DNA from: JALZEG01 sp046263255
GTDB taxonomy: Bacteria; Actinomycetota; CADDZG01; WHSQ01
Length of the DNA stretch: 64,000 nucleotides
Assembly (NCBI GenBank): GCA_046263255.1
Contig: JBHELD010000003.1
Location: 1 to 64,000, forward strand
Direction: 5' to 3'
In this document: positions 1 through 7,908 of the stretch, piece by piece
Layout: each line of letters begins with the position of its first letter
How positions within the stretch are numbered: the stretch's first letter is position 1
The notes under the pieces: generated by a model
Told to the model about the DNA's origin: nothing
The model's database searches: none
Seen by the model: only the letters and a program-made list of their open reading frames with translations
Made by a program: the position numbers and the translations under genes

Positions 1-190
1 CGGCAGGCTGTTTAGCTACGTGCGGACCGGATAAGCGCTGAAAGCATCTAAGTGCGAAGCCGACTCCAAGATGAGATCTCCCACCCGGTTAACGGGGTAA
101 GGCCCCTTGCTAGACGACAAGGTTGATAGGCCGGAGCTGTACGCACAGCAATGTGTTCAGGCGACCGGTACTAATAGGCCGAGGGCTTGG
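1..190 (+). rRNA. rrl: 23S ribosomal RNA, 3' end (partial)
   Basis: This is the last part of the large-subunit rRNA. The conserved tail is readable: the segment around 33-60 with GCTGAAAGCATCTAAG, and the closing GGTACTAATAGGCCGAG near 168-183. The gene begins before the window. The exact mature 3' end is not visible and is placed just before the spacer. It is followed by a 5S gene in the usual order. Confidence 0.96.
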
Positions 191-224
191 TTCGCTCGCG
201 CTCGCTCTGGAGGTTCCAGGGTTT

Positions 225-244
225 CAGGCATCGCCCGATGCCTG
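225..244. repeat. Perfect hairpin in the 23S-5S spacer
   Basis: A 9-bp perfect inverted repeat (225-233 and 236-244) with a 2-base loop lies in the 78-base spacer between 23S and 5S rRNA. It could be an rRNA processing site. The family of this hairpin is not known to me. Confidence 0.5.
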
Positions 245-267
245 CGGCATGACAAGTGAATACGGTT

Positions 268-383
268 TCCGGTGGCTATGGCGGAGGGGTCACACCTGGT
301 CCCATTCCGAACCCAGAAGTTAAGCCCTCCAGCGCCGATGGTACTGCCCTGGCGACGGGGTGGGAGAGTAGGACGCCGCCGGA
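268..383 (+). rRNA. rrf: 5S ribosomal RNA
   Basis: The 116-base sequence has the standard 5S layout. The 5' end (268-276) pairs with the 3' end (375-383) over nine positions with one G-U pair. The conserved CCATTCCGAACCCAGAAGTTAAG core is at 301-323. It is followed nine bases later by a terminator, so it closes the rRNA operon. Confidence 0.96.
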
Positions 384-392
384 TTCTTCTTC

Positions 393-423
393 AGAGGCCG
401 CCCGCGAGGGCGGCCTCTTTTTT
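393..423 (+). terminator. Intrinsic terminator of the rRNA operon
   Basis: An 11-bp GC-rich stem (393-403 with 408-418, tight loop) is followed by a run of Ts at 418-423. It sits directly after the 5S gene. This is the clearest factor-independent terminator in the window. Confidence 0.9.
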
Positions 424-427
424 GCTC

Positions 428-453
428 TAACGCGATCGCAAGCGATCGCGTTA
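428..453. repeat. Perfect 12-bp inverted repeat with GCGATCGC arms
   Basis: The arms at 428-439 and 442-453 are exact complements separated by AA. The core GATCGC-AA-GCGATC recurs in opposite orientation at 11780-11801, in another intergenic position. There is no T-run, so it is not a normal terminator. It may be a short dispersed palindromic element. Confidence 0.55.
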
Positions 454-518
454 CGACGCGGCTTCTCGACGCGTGGCTTCGGCGCCTGCAGCGCCGGTCC
501 GCACCGTAACCTGGCGCC

Positions 519-1286
519 ATGTCCGAGAAGCCCCCGCCGCGCCGCGACCCCGGCCCCCGGCGAGTCTCCCACCTCGGCCCCCATCAGCACCGTCAGCGCG
601 AGCGCGGGAGCGCGCCGCCCTCCGACGGCCGCGCCGAAGGGCGGGCGCCGGTGCACCTAGAGGACGACGTGACGAAGGAGCTCCGCGCCACCGCGCGGCC
701 CGGGAAGGGCGATCTGCTCGTCAAGGTCTTCGCCGAGGCGGCGGCCGCCTACCTGGAAGAGGACTACGAGGACGCGATCCGGCTGGGCGAGCAGGCGAAG
801 CACATGGCGCTGCGGGCGGGCGCCCCCCGGGAGCTCCTCGGCCTCGCCTACTACCGCGCCGGGCGCTGGCAGGAGGCGGCGCGGGAGCTGGCCGCGTTCC
901 GGCGGCTCTCGGGCACCGCCGAGCAGAACCCGGTCCTCGCCGACTGCTACCGCGCGCTCGGAAAGCCCGAGCGCGCGGTCGAGCTGTGCGACGAGGTCAC
1001 GCGCGACCGGGTGACGGCCGACGTCTTCTACGAGGCGAACATCGTCGCCGCGGGTGCGCTCGCCGACCGGGGGCGGCTGGAGGACGCGATCGCGCGGCTC
1101 GAGCGGCTCGAGCTCCAGCCGGAGAACGCGCAGGAGCACCACCTGCGCGCCTGGTACGCGCTTGCCGACCTGCTCGAGAGGCGGGGCCGCTTCACGCAGG
1201 CCCGCGAGTGGTTCGAGGCGGTCGCGGCCGTCGATCCGGACGCGACGGACGCGCCTCAGCGGGCGAAGCGGGTGCGTCTCCGCTAG
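519..1286 (+). CDS. TPR-repeat protein
   Basis: A 255-residue protein. The first 45 residues are basic, proline-rich and probably disordered. The rest is a chain of helical TPR-like units, for example around residues 80-110 (AYLEEDYEDAIRLGEQAK), then units with YYRAGRWQEAARELAAFRR and YRALGKPERAVEL, and a final unit near 205-240. TPR arrays mediate protein-protein contacts; the partner is unknown. The start ATG 519 lies six bases after a TAACCT box at 507-512, consistent with a leaderless transcript. The stop overlaps the stop of the convergent acetyltransferase gene by three bases. Confidence 0.8.
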   Translation: MSEKPPPRRDPGPRRVSHLGPHQHRQRERGSAPPSDGRAEGRAPVHLEDDVTKELRATARPGKGDLLVKVFAEAAAAYLEEDYEDAIRLGEQAKHMALRAGAPRELLGLAYYRAGRWQEAARELAAFRRLSGTAEQNPVLADCYRALGKPERAVELCDEVTRDRVTADVFYEANIVAAGALADRGRLEDAIARLERLELQPENAQEHHLRAWYALADLLERRGRFTQAREWFEAVAAVDPDATDAPQRAKRVRLR

Positions 1287-1744
1287 CGCGGCGGCGGGTG
1301 GGCGGCGCCGGCCCCCGGCCGGACCTTCTTCACGAAGCTGTAGCTGACCCTGTCGTAGCCCATGTGCTGCTCGTAGAACCGATGCGCGTCAGCGCGGTGC
1401 AGCGCGGACGACAACGCGACGACCTCGCAGCTCTCGGCCGCTGCGAGGTCTTCCACGCGGCCCAGGAGCATCCGGCCGTAGCCGCGCGAGCGCGCGCCGC
1501 CGGTCGTGACGAGCTCGTCGACCCAGACGTGCCGCCCGTAGTAGAGGTTCGTAGCGATCCTGATCCCCGCGAGGGCGACGATCGTCCCGTCGTCCTCCTG
1601 GAGCGAGAGGAGCCGGTAGCCGTCGGGCGTCATGACGTCCATGAGCTCGAGCCACCGCTCCTCGTCCAGGTGGTCGCGCAGCTCCCGCATGACCGGCCAC
1701 GCCCTCCCCAGCTCGGCGCGGCTCCGCAGCTCGACGACCTTCAC
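1283..1744 (-). CDS. GNAT-family N-acetyltransferase
   Basis: A 153-residue acetyltransferase of the GNAT fold. The acetyl-CoA binding motif A is visible as RSRGYGRMLLGRVEDLA, followed by the C-terminal HRADAHRFYEQHMGYDRVSY segment typical of the family. Length fits a single GNAT domain. The GTG start at 1744 overlaps the stop of the upstream metallo-beta-lactamase gene (GTGA), so the two form an operon. The substrate cannot be predicted. Confidence 0.85.
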   Translation of the reverse strand: MKVVELRSRAELGRAWPVMRELRDHLDEERWLELMDVMTPDGYRLLSLQEDDGTIVALAGIRIATNLYYGRHVWVDELVTTGGARSRGYGRMLLGRVEDLAAAESCEVVALSSALHRADAHRFYEQHMGYDRVSYSFVKKVRPGAGAAHPPPR

Positions 1745-2652
1745 GTGCCGGCGCGGGCGAGGTTGTCCATGTAGCGCATGTAGCCCCAGGTGTTCATCCG
1801 GTACGAGGTGGTCTGCTCGAGGCGCTCGACCGACGCGCCGTCGAGCCGGTCGGCGTACGCGGTTCCCGCGGCGCGGCGCACTAGCTCGGTCGCCTCGTCG
1901 AGGTCGTCCGTCTGCTCGCGCGCGGCGCGCACCCATCCCGCCCACTGCACGAGCGCGTCGGCGGCCGCGTCGCACGCGGCGCCCGGGTCCTCGCCGGCCT
2001 CCGTCCCGAAGTGCGTGAAGCACAGCCTCTCGGCCGCGGCCCCGCGGATCCTGCCGATCGACGCGAGCGCGGCCTCGAGGTCGAACTCGGGGGGCGGCGT
2101 CGCCGGCCGGATGGGGGCGACGTCCGGAAGCCTCACTCCGAGTGCGTCGCCGGAGAAGAGGGTCCCGCTCGACTCGTCGAGATAGGCATGGTGGTGTCGT
2201 GCGTGCCCCGGCGTCTCTATCGCCCGCAGCGACGCGCCGCCCAGGTCGAGCGTCTCGCCGTCGCCGATCTCGCGGAGCTGCGCCGCCGGCACCGGATCGA
2301 TCCCGCCCCAGAGCCGTTCCATCGCGTCGCCGTAGATCCGCGCCGCGCTCGACCAGAGCTTGGCCGGATCGGCGAGGTGCGGCGCCCCCACGGGATGCAC
2401 GACGACGCTCGCGTCCGGCCACCGTTGCGCGAGCGTCCCCGCAGCGCCCGCGTGGTCGAGGTGGACGTGCGTCACGACGACGTAGTCGACGCGCTCTACG
2501 CCGGCCCTATCGAGGCCGGCGAGGAGGTGCGCGAGCGACGACCTCGGCCCCGTCTCGACGAGCGCGGTCCGGGACGAGCCCGCCACCAGGAACGCGCCGG
2601 TGATCCCTGGGAACCCGTGCATGTTCACGTCGATCGTCGTGGGCCCGGTCAC
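1741..2652 (-). CDS. Metallo-beta-lactamase-fold hydrolase
   Basis: A 303-residue protein of the glyoxalase II/metallo-beta-lactamase superfamily. The dinuclear metal signature THVHLDHAG is at residues 61-69; further ligands are the His of TPGHARHHH, the Asp of FSGDALG and the His of CFTHFG. The GTG start at 2652 was chosen because GAGAGG lies seven bases upstream. It is divergent from the diacylglycerol-kinase-like gene and co-transcribed with the acetyltransferase. The substrate is unknown; members include thioesterases, lactonases and nucleases. Confidence 0.87.
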   Translation of the reverse strand: MTGPTTIDVNMHGFPGITGAFLVAGSSRTALVETGPRSSLAHLLAGLDRAGVERVDYVVVTHVHLDHAGAAGTLAQRWPDASVVVHPVGAPHLADPAKLWSSAARIYGDAMERLWGGIDPVPAAQLREIGDGETLDLGGASLRAIETPGHARHHHAYLDESSGTLFSGDALGVRLPDVAPIRPATPPPEFDLEAALASIGRIRGAAAERLCFTHFGTEAGEDPGAACDAAADALVQWAGWVRAAREQTDDLDEATELVRRAAGTAYADRLDGASVERLEQTTSYRMNTWGYMRYMDNLARAGT

Positions 2653-2679
2653 GCGCGTCCTCTCGGATAGGTTGCCGGG

Positions 2680-3600
2680 ATGATAGCCGCGGGGACGCGG
2701 CCGTCGGGGGTGCTGATCGTCAACCCCGGCGCCGGGAGGCTGAGCGACGAGCGACGCCTCGAGGTCGTCGACGAGCTGCGGCGCCGCTGCCGGGTCGAGG
2801 TCGTCGAGACGCCGCAGCGCGACGCGGGGATCGCGATCGCCGCCCAGGCCGCGGACGCCGGCGCGGCGGCCGTCATCGCGTTCGGCGGCGACGGCCTCGT
2901 GAACGAGGCCGCGAACGGCGTCGCCGGCACCGCGACCGCGCTGGCGATCGTCCCCGGCGGGACGATGAACGTGTTCGCCCGTGCTCTGGGGGTCCCCGTC
3001 GACCCCGGGGCCGCGGTCGACGCGCTCGTCGACCGGTGGGACCGCGTGCGCACCGTCTCCTTGGGACGCATGGACGGCCGGTACTTCACGTTCTCGGCCG
3101 GCTGCGGGTTCGACGCGGAGGCGGCGGCGCGCGTCGAGCGGGACTTCCGCTCCAAGAGGACCTTCGGCGAGCTCTTCTTCTACTGGAGCGCGTTCCGGGT
3201 CCTCGCGAGCACTTACCGGCACCGCAATCCCGCGATGACGATCCGGGGACCCTTCGGCGAGGTCCCGGTGGCGATGGCGATCGGCTGCAACGCCGGCCCC
3301 TACGCGTACTTCGCCGGCCGATCGGTCCGGCTCGCCCCGGACGTCCGGCTCGAAGGAGGCCTGGACGTCTTCGCGCTCAGGAGCATGCGCATCGAGGCGC
3401 TGCCGCTCTACGCGTGGCGCGCGGTCGTGTCGGGCGACCTCGTGCACCACCCCGACACGTTCTATGCCAGCGACCTCGACGCGTTCGAGGTGACCGCCGA
3501 CGAGCCGTTCGCGCGCCATGTCGACGGAGAGCCTCTCGAGCCGGCGCGCGCCGTGGCGCTCGAGCTCGTGCCGCGGATCCTCAAGGTGCGCGGCGCGTGA
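2680..3600 (+). CDS. Diacylglycerol/sphingosine kinase-like protein (YegS/DagK family)
   Basis: A 306-residue lipid-kinase-family protein. The nucleotide-binding GGDG is at residues 69-72 and the PGGTMN loop at 92-97, both diagnostic for the DAGK catalytic domain. A C-terminal beta-sandwich follows (the RLEGGLDVFA region). It probably phosphorylates a membrane lipid with ATP, but the substrate is not determinable. ATG 2680 lies six bases after a TAGGTT box (2668-2673), suggesting a leaderless mRNA. The stop overlaps the next gene by GTGA. Confidence 0.87.
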   Translation: MIAAGTRPSGVLIVNPGAGRLSDERRLEVVDELRRRCRVEVVETPQRDAGIAIAAQAADAGAAAVIAFGGDGLVNEAANGVAGTATALAIVPGGTMNVFARALGVPVDPGAAVDALVDRWDRVRTVSLGRMDGRYFTFSAGCGFDAEAAARVERDFRSKRTFGELFFYWSAFRVLASTYRHRNPAMTIRGPFGEVPVAMAIGCNAGPYAYFAGRSVRLAPDVRLEGGLDVFALRSMRIEALPLYAWRAVVSGDLVHHPDTFYASDLDAFEVTADEPFARHVDGEPLEPARAVALELVPRILKVRGA

Positions 3601-4088
3601 GCGTCCTTCTCGCGGGGCTTGCGGCAGAGCTCGCGCACGCGTTGACGCGCCGGCTCCTGGCGGAGGGCGACCAGGTGAGGATGATCGCGCAGGCAGGGGT
3701 CGACGAGACGCCGCCGGGGGCGCACGTCGCCGCCGGAGACCTGTCGGACGAGGACCTCGTCGAGCGCGCGTGCCAGGGCGTGCGGACGGTCGTGCTGGGG
3801 CGCGTACCGGCCGCACAGGGAGCCGTGGTGCTGGCCGCGGCGGCGCGCGCGGGGGTGGACCGCGCCGTCCTCCTCGCCATCCCGCCCGACGAGGTCCCCG
3901 CGTCGATGTCGTGGGTCGCGCTCGTCGTCCCGCGGCAGCGGCCGCTGGGGCTCGGCAGGGGCGTGCCCGTCGAGGCGCTCGCCGAGGCCGTCGACGCCGC
4001 GGACGACCTGCCGGGGGAGCCGCGCCTCCTGGCGGACCTCGGCACGGTCGAGGGATGGCGCGCGCTGAGGTTGGATCCGCCGCGTTGA
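3597..4088 (+). CDS. Short NAD(P)-binding-like protein (NmrA/SDR fragment)
   Basis: A 163-residue protein beginning VSVLLAGLAAELAHALTRRLL, which resembles the first beta-alpha unit of NAD(P)-binding epimerases. It is followed by a GDLSDEDLVERACQGVRTVV segment like the second nucleotide-proximal loop. The GxxGxxG motif is degenerate (LAGLAAELA) and the catalytic YxxxK is absent, so enzymatic activity is doubtful. The GTG start overlaps the previous stop by four bases. Family assignment is tentative. Confidence 0.55.
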   Translation: MSVLLAGLAAELAHALTRRLLAEGDQVRMIAQAGVDETPPGAHVAAGDLSDEDLVERACQGVRTVVLGRVPAAQGAVVLAAAARAGVDRAVLLAIPPDEVPASMSWVALVVPRQRPLGLGRGVPVEALAEAVDAADDLPGEPRLLADLGTVEGWRALRLDPPR

Positions 4089-4094
4089 AGCGCG

Positions 4095-4811
4095 CTACGC
4101 AGGCGCGCCGAGGTACGCCTGGCGGATCTCGGAGTGGTCGAGGATCTCGCCGCCGGAGCCGGCGTAGACGAGCGTGCCCTTCTCCATCACGAACGCGCGC
4201 GACGCGATCCTCAGCACGCCGGCGTTCTGCTCGACGATCAGCACGGTCGTCCCGTCCTGGTTGATCTGGCTCACGACGTCGAAGACCGTCTGGGTGAGCT
4301 TCGGCGAGAGGCCGAGCGACGCCTCGTCGATGAGCAGGAGCTTGGGCCGCGCCATCAGCCCCCGCGCGATCGCGAGCATCTGCTGCTCGCCTCCGGAGAG
4401 GGTCCCGGCCATCTGCGTCCACCGCTCGCTGAGCCGGGGGAAGTACTCGATCGCCCGCTCCACCACCGCCCGCGTGTTCTTGCGGTCCTTCTTGTAGGGC
4501 CACGCGCCGAGCCGCAGGTTCTGCGCCACCGTGAGCTGCGGGAAGACGTGGCGCCCTTCCGGTACGAGAACGATGCCCTCGGCCACCAGCTTGCGGGGGT
4601 CGACGCCGGTGACGTCTTTGCCCATGAACGTGACCGTGCCCGACCACGGCTTCAGCATCCCGCTGAGCGCGAGCACCGTCGTGGTCTTCCCCGCGCCGTT
4701 CAGCCCGAGCAGAACGGCCGTCTCGCCCTCCTCGATCGAGAACGAGATCCCGCCGAGCACCGGCAGGCTTCCGTACCCCGCGCGGAGGTCCTCGACCTCA
4801 AGCAGTGGCAC
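4095..4811 (-). CDS. livF: Branched-chain amino acid ABC transporter ATPase, LivF
   Basis: A 238-residue ABC ATPase of the LivF type. Walker A GLNGAGKTT is at residues 36-44, signature LSGGEQQ at 138-144 and Walker B LLLIDE at 158-163, followed by the switch His region. It energises uptake with LivG for the LivH/LivM permease. The start at 4811 overlaps livG by 14 bases. It is the last gene of the minus-strand liv operon; the next gene upstream in the window is convergent and ends six bases away. Confidence 0.95.
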   Translation of the reverse strand: MPLLEVEDLRAGYGSLPVLGGISFSIEEGETAVLLGLNGAGKTTTVLALSGMLKPWSGTVTFMGKDVTGVDPRKLVAEGIVLVPEGRHVFPQLTVAQNLRLGAWPYKKDRKNTRAVVERAIEYFPRLSERWTQMAGTLSGGEQQMLAIARGLMARPKLLLIDEASLGLSPKLTQTVFDVVSQINQDGTTVLIVEQNAGVLRIASRAFVMEKGTLVYAGSGGEILDHSEIRQAYLGAPA

Positions 4812-5640
4812 CGGCGGTCTCCCCGCTCGGCTCCGGCCGGGCCGCGACGTCGTCCTCGGACGTGGTCTCCTCGACGTGGCCGCCGAGGTACGCGGCGATG
4901 ACCTCGGGGTGCGACGCGACCGCCTGCGGCTTGCCCTCGGTGAGGATGCGCCCGAAGTTGAGCACGTAGACGTAGTCGCACACGCCGGTCACGAGCGGCA
5001 CGTGGTGCTCGATCATCAGAACGGTGAGGTTCAGAGTCTTGCGGAGCTCGAGCAGCCGCTCGCCGAACGCGTGGGCCTCGTCGGGCCCCATTCCCGACGA
5101 GGGCTCGTCGAGCAGGACGACGTCGGGGTCGGTCGCGAGGACCGTGCCGATCTCGATGAGCTTCAGCGTCCCGTAGGGCAGGCCGTCGAGCTTGCGTTCC
5201 TTCAGGTGGGAGAGCTCCAGGAAGTCCAGGACCTCGAGGGCGTTTCTCCGCAACCGCCGTTCTTCGGCGAACGTCCGCGGCGCGCCGAGGACGGCGGCGA
5301 CCGGCCCGTACCCGATGCGGGGTTGCTGGGCGACCAGGAAGTTCTCGAGCACGGTGAGCTCCCGGACGAGGCCGATGTTCTGGAACGTCCGGCCGAGCCC
5401 GAGCGCCACGCGGCGGTGCGTGGGCAGGAGCGAGATGTCCCGGCCCCGGTACGTGACCGTGCCGGTGTTGGGGGCGTAGAGCCCCGTTATGCAGTTGAAC
5501 AACGTCGTCTTGCCGGCGCCGTTCGGCCCGATCAGGCCGACGATCTCCCACTCGGGGACGTCGACGTTCACGCCCTCGAGCGCGACCAGGCCGCCGAAGC
5601 GGATCCCCATGTCCCTGATCTCCAGGGCGGCGGCCGTCAC
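4798..5640 (-). CDS. livG: Branched-chain amino acid ABC transporter ATPase, LivG
   Basis: A 280-residue ABC ATPase. Walker A GPNGAGKTT is at residues 38-46 and Walker B VVLLDEPSSGM follows the family-specific signature LPYGTLKLIEI, which replaces LSGGQ in LivG proteins. The MIEHH switch motif is present. An acidic C-terminal tail of about 25 residues follows the ATPase domain. The GTG start at 5640 overlaps livM's stop (GTGA). It pairs with LivF. Confidence 0.94.
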   Translation of the reverse strand: MTAAALEIRDMGIRFGGLVALEGVNVDVPEWEIVGLIGPNGAGKTTLFNCITGLYAPNTGTVTYRGRDISLLPTHRRVALGLGRTFQNIGLVRELTVLENFLVAQQPRIGYGPVAAVLGAPRTFAEERRLRRNALEVLDFLELSHLKERKLDGLPYGTLKLIEIGTVLATDPDVVLLDEPSSGMGPDEAHAFGERLLELRKTLNLTVLMIEHHVPLVTGVCDYVYVLNFGRILTEGKPQAVASHPEVIAAYLGGHVEETTSEDDVAARPEPSGETAGATA

Positions 5641-6851
5641 GACCCCTCGTCCTCGCCGTCGCTCGCGGCGGTCGCGGGCGCCGCGTCCTCGCCGGCGGGA
5701 GGTTGGTCGAGGCCGAGCCGCTTCGTGAGGCGCGCGCGCAGGCCCTCGCCCGAGGCCTTCTTCCTGTGGCCGCCCCCCTCGGGGTGCATCGAGAACCTCG
5801 CCCCGCCGAGCCAGGTCGTCAACGGCGACAGCCGGCCTCCGAGGCCCCCGGGGGCGAAGATGATCACCTCGAGCGCGAGCAGCGACCCGATCACGAGCGT
5901 GAAGTGGTCCGGCTCGCGGTGCAGCGTCTCCTGGATGAAGTGGCGCAGCCACTCGATCTCGGAGATCAGCGACGGGAACAGGGCAAAGAACGCCGACGCG
6001 ATCACAACTCCGGTCCGGCGGCCGAGCCCCCCGACCACGACCATGAGGACCCACAGCAGCGCGTTCTCGAACTTGAAGTTGTTCGCGACGACGACGCCGA
6101 CGCGGTGGGCGAAGAGGCTTCCCGCGAGCCCGGCGAACGCACCGGAGAGGATGAACGCGAAGGCCTTGTAGAACGTGACGTTGACCGCATACGACGCCGC
6201 GACCGCCTCCGACTGCTTCACCGCGAGGATCGCCCGCCCCACCTTGGACCGGACGATGCGCCAGTCGACGAAGATCGCGAGCGCCAGCATCGCGAAGCAC
6301 AGGACCGCGAAGGCGCGGTTCGAGGTGAAGCCGGGGGGACGAGGGGCCGGCATCCCCTGGCCGCCCTTCGTAAGGGCGGGGATCTCGAAGATCGAGTTCA
6401 CCGAGACGTACCCGAACGTGAGCGTGATCAGCGCGAGGTAGAGGCCCTTGATACGGAGGGCGACGAGCCCGAGGACTCCCGCGGTCGCGGCGCCGACTAG
6501 GATCGCCAGGACGAGCCCGACCCAGAACGACTGCCCCTGCTCGCTGACGAGGCCGGCCGACACGAACGCCGAGAGGCCGACGAAGCCGTGGTGCCCGAGC
6601 GACACCTGCCCCGTGTAGCCGAGGATGACGTTCAGCGAGAGACCGATGATCGCGTAGATCGCGGCCTGCGCGAAGAGGTTCGCCCATGTCTGTGAGACGG
6701 TGGCGACGATGTACGCGAGGCTCCCGAAGATCCCCGCGAGCACCGCGATGCGCGCGGCCCACCCGCGGGCGTCGGGCCGCCACCTCGCCTCCTCCGCGGG
6801 CGCGGCGACCTGCGTTCCCCCCAGGGTCGCGGCTTCCGACGACGCGCTCAC
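5637..6851 (-). CDS. livM: Branched-chain amino acid ABC transporter permease, LivM
   Basis: A 404-residue inner-membrane permease. The LivM signature is clear: GLSLNVILGYTGQVSLGHHG near residues 70-90, and the coupling region FKFENALLWVLMVVVGGLGRRTG. About eight to ten hydrophobic segments are present. A cytoplasmic N-terminal stretch of about 35 residues and a basic, disordered C-terminal tail of about 55 residues extend beyond the usual length. The GTG start overlaps the livH stop by four bases. Confidence 0.93.
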   Translation of the reverse strand: MSASSEAATLGGTQVAAPAEEARWRPDARGWAARIAVLAGIFGSLAYIVATVSQTWANLFAQAAIYAIIGLSLNVILGYTGQVSLGHHGFVGLSAFVSAGLVSEQGQSFWVGLVLAILVGAATAGVLGLVALRIKGLYLALITLTFGYVSVNSIFEIPALTKGGQGMPAPRPPGFTSNRAFAVLCFAMLALAIFVDWRIVRSKVGRAILAVKQSEAVAASYAVNVTFYKAFAFILSGAFAGLAGSLFAHRVGVVVANNFKFENALLWVLMVVVGGLGRRTGVVIASAFFALFPSLISEIEWLRHFIQETLHREPDHFTLVIGSLLALEVIIFAPGGLGGRLSPLTTWLGGARFSMHPEGGGHRKKASGEGLRARLTKRLGLDQPPAGEDAAPATAASDGEDEGS

Positions 6852-7858
6852 GCCTCTTGCCCGAGCAGGCCGGCCGGACGCGCCAGGAGGATGACCAACA
6901 GCACGAGGAGGATCGAGATCTGCTCGGACGCCGGGACCACCTCGGAGATCGCTTTCTCGCCGATGTGATAGTGGCCGACCGCCCACTGCGACAACGTCTG
7001 GACCACGCCGATCGTGACCCCGCCCAGGAACGCGCCCGGGAGGCTGTTCATCCCTCCGACGACGGCCCCGGTGAAGGCTGGGATGAGGATGTTGCTGGTC
7101 ATCACCCCCGGGATCAGCAGGCCGGCGAGCGGGACGTAGATGATCGCGGCGATCCCTCCGAGGAGCGCCGCTCCGCCCCAGATGAACCGTGACATCCGCC
7201 CGACGCCGATGCCGACGACCCGCGTCGCGAAGGCGTCCTGCGACGTCGCCAGCACCGCGAGGCCCAGGTCGGTGCGGGAGAAGAAGTAGGCGAGGAGGAC
7301 GCCGAAGGTCACGAGGACGAGGATCGCCACCTGGCGTTGCGGGTTGACCGGAAAGTTGAAGAACGTCTTCGTGCTGAGGATCCCGGCGTCGTCGGTCGTG
7401 AAGACCCCTCTGAGGTTCTCGGGCTCGATCTCGAAGAAGGCGATCTGGAGCCCGATCATGAGCAGCGCGGTCGCGATCGTCGCGACGAGCACCGTGACGC
7501 GCGGCGCGTTGATGAGCGGGCGCGCGACCACGCGTTCGAACACCAGGCCCATCAGCAGCGTGGCGACGAGCGCGAGGGGGACCGCCGCGAAATAGGGGAG
7601 GCCCAGGGCGGGGAAGCCGGTGGTCCGCACGCCCATGAAGGTGAAGTACGCGGCCCACGTTCCGAACTCGCCCTGGGCGAAGTTGAAGACGCGCGTGCCC
7701 TTGTAGACGAGGACTAGACCGAGCGCGACGAGGCCGAAGATCGCGCCGTTGGTGAGGCCGAGCACGACGAACGGCGCCGGCCCGGTGGGGTCGGCGCCCG
7801 CGAGCAGCAAGGCGGCGATCAGCGCCGCGATGACGCCGGTGACGACGGCCGTTCTCAT
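6848..7858 (-). CDS. livH: Branched-chain amino acid ABC transporter permease, LivH
   Basis: A 336-residue permease with about eight membrane segments and the LivH hallmarks: LTNGAIFGLVALGLVLVYKG near the N-terminus, NFAQGEFGTWAAYF, and GGMNSLPGAFLGGVTIGVVQ toward the C-terminus. It forms the channel with LivM. A TAGGTT box nine bases upstream of the ATG hints at an internal promoter in addition to read-through from the binding-protein gene 50 bases upstream. Confidence 0.94.
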   Translation of the reverse strand: MRTAVVTGVIAALIAALLLAGADPTGPAPFVVLGLTNGAIFGLVALGLVLVYKGTRVFNFAQGEFGTWAAYFTFMGVRTTGFPALGLPYFAAVPLALVATLLMGLVFERVVARPLINAPRVTVLVATIATALLMIGLQIAFFEIEPENLRGVFTTDDAGILSTKTFFNFPVNPQRQVAILVLVTFGVLLAYFFSRTDLGLAVLATSQDAFATRVVGIGVGRMSRFIWGGAALLGGIAAIIYVPLAGLLIPGVMTSNILIPAFTGAVVGGMNSLPGAFLGGVTIGVVQTLSQWAVGHYHIGEKAISEVVPASEQISILLVLLVILLARPAGLLGQEA

Positions 7859-7908
7859 CAGCGACCGAACCTATCGCCTTGCGCCGAGCGAGGCGAGCGG
7901 GCGCCCGT

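Noticed and set aside
1741..4647. A 968-codon minus-strand reading frame
   Set aside because: Only its last 303 codons are the metallo-beta-lactamase gene; the rest is antisense to the kinase-like gene and reflects high GC content.
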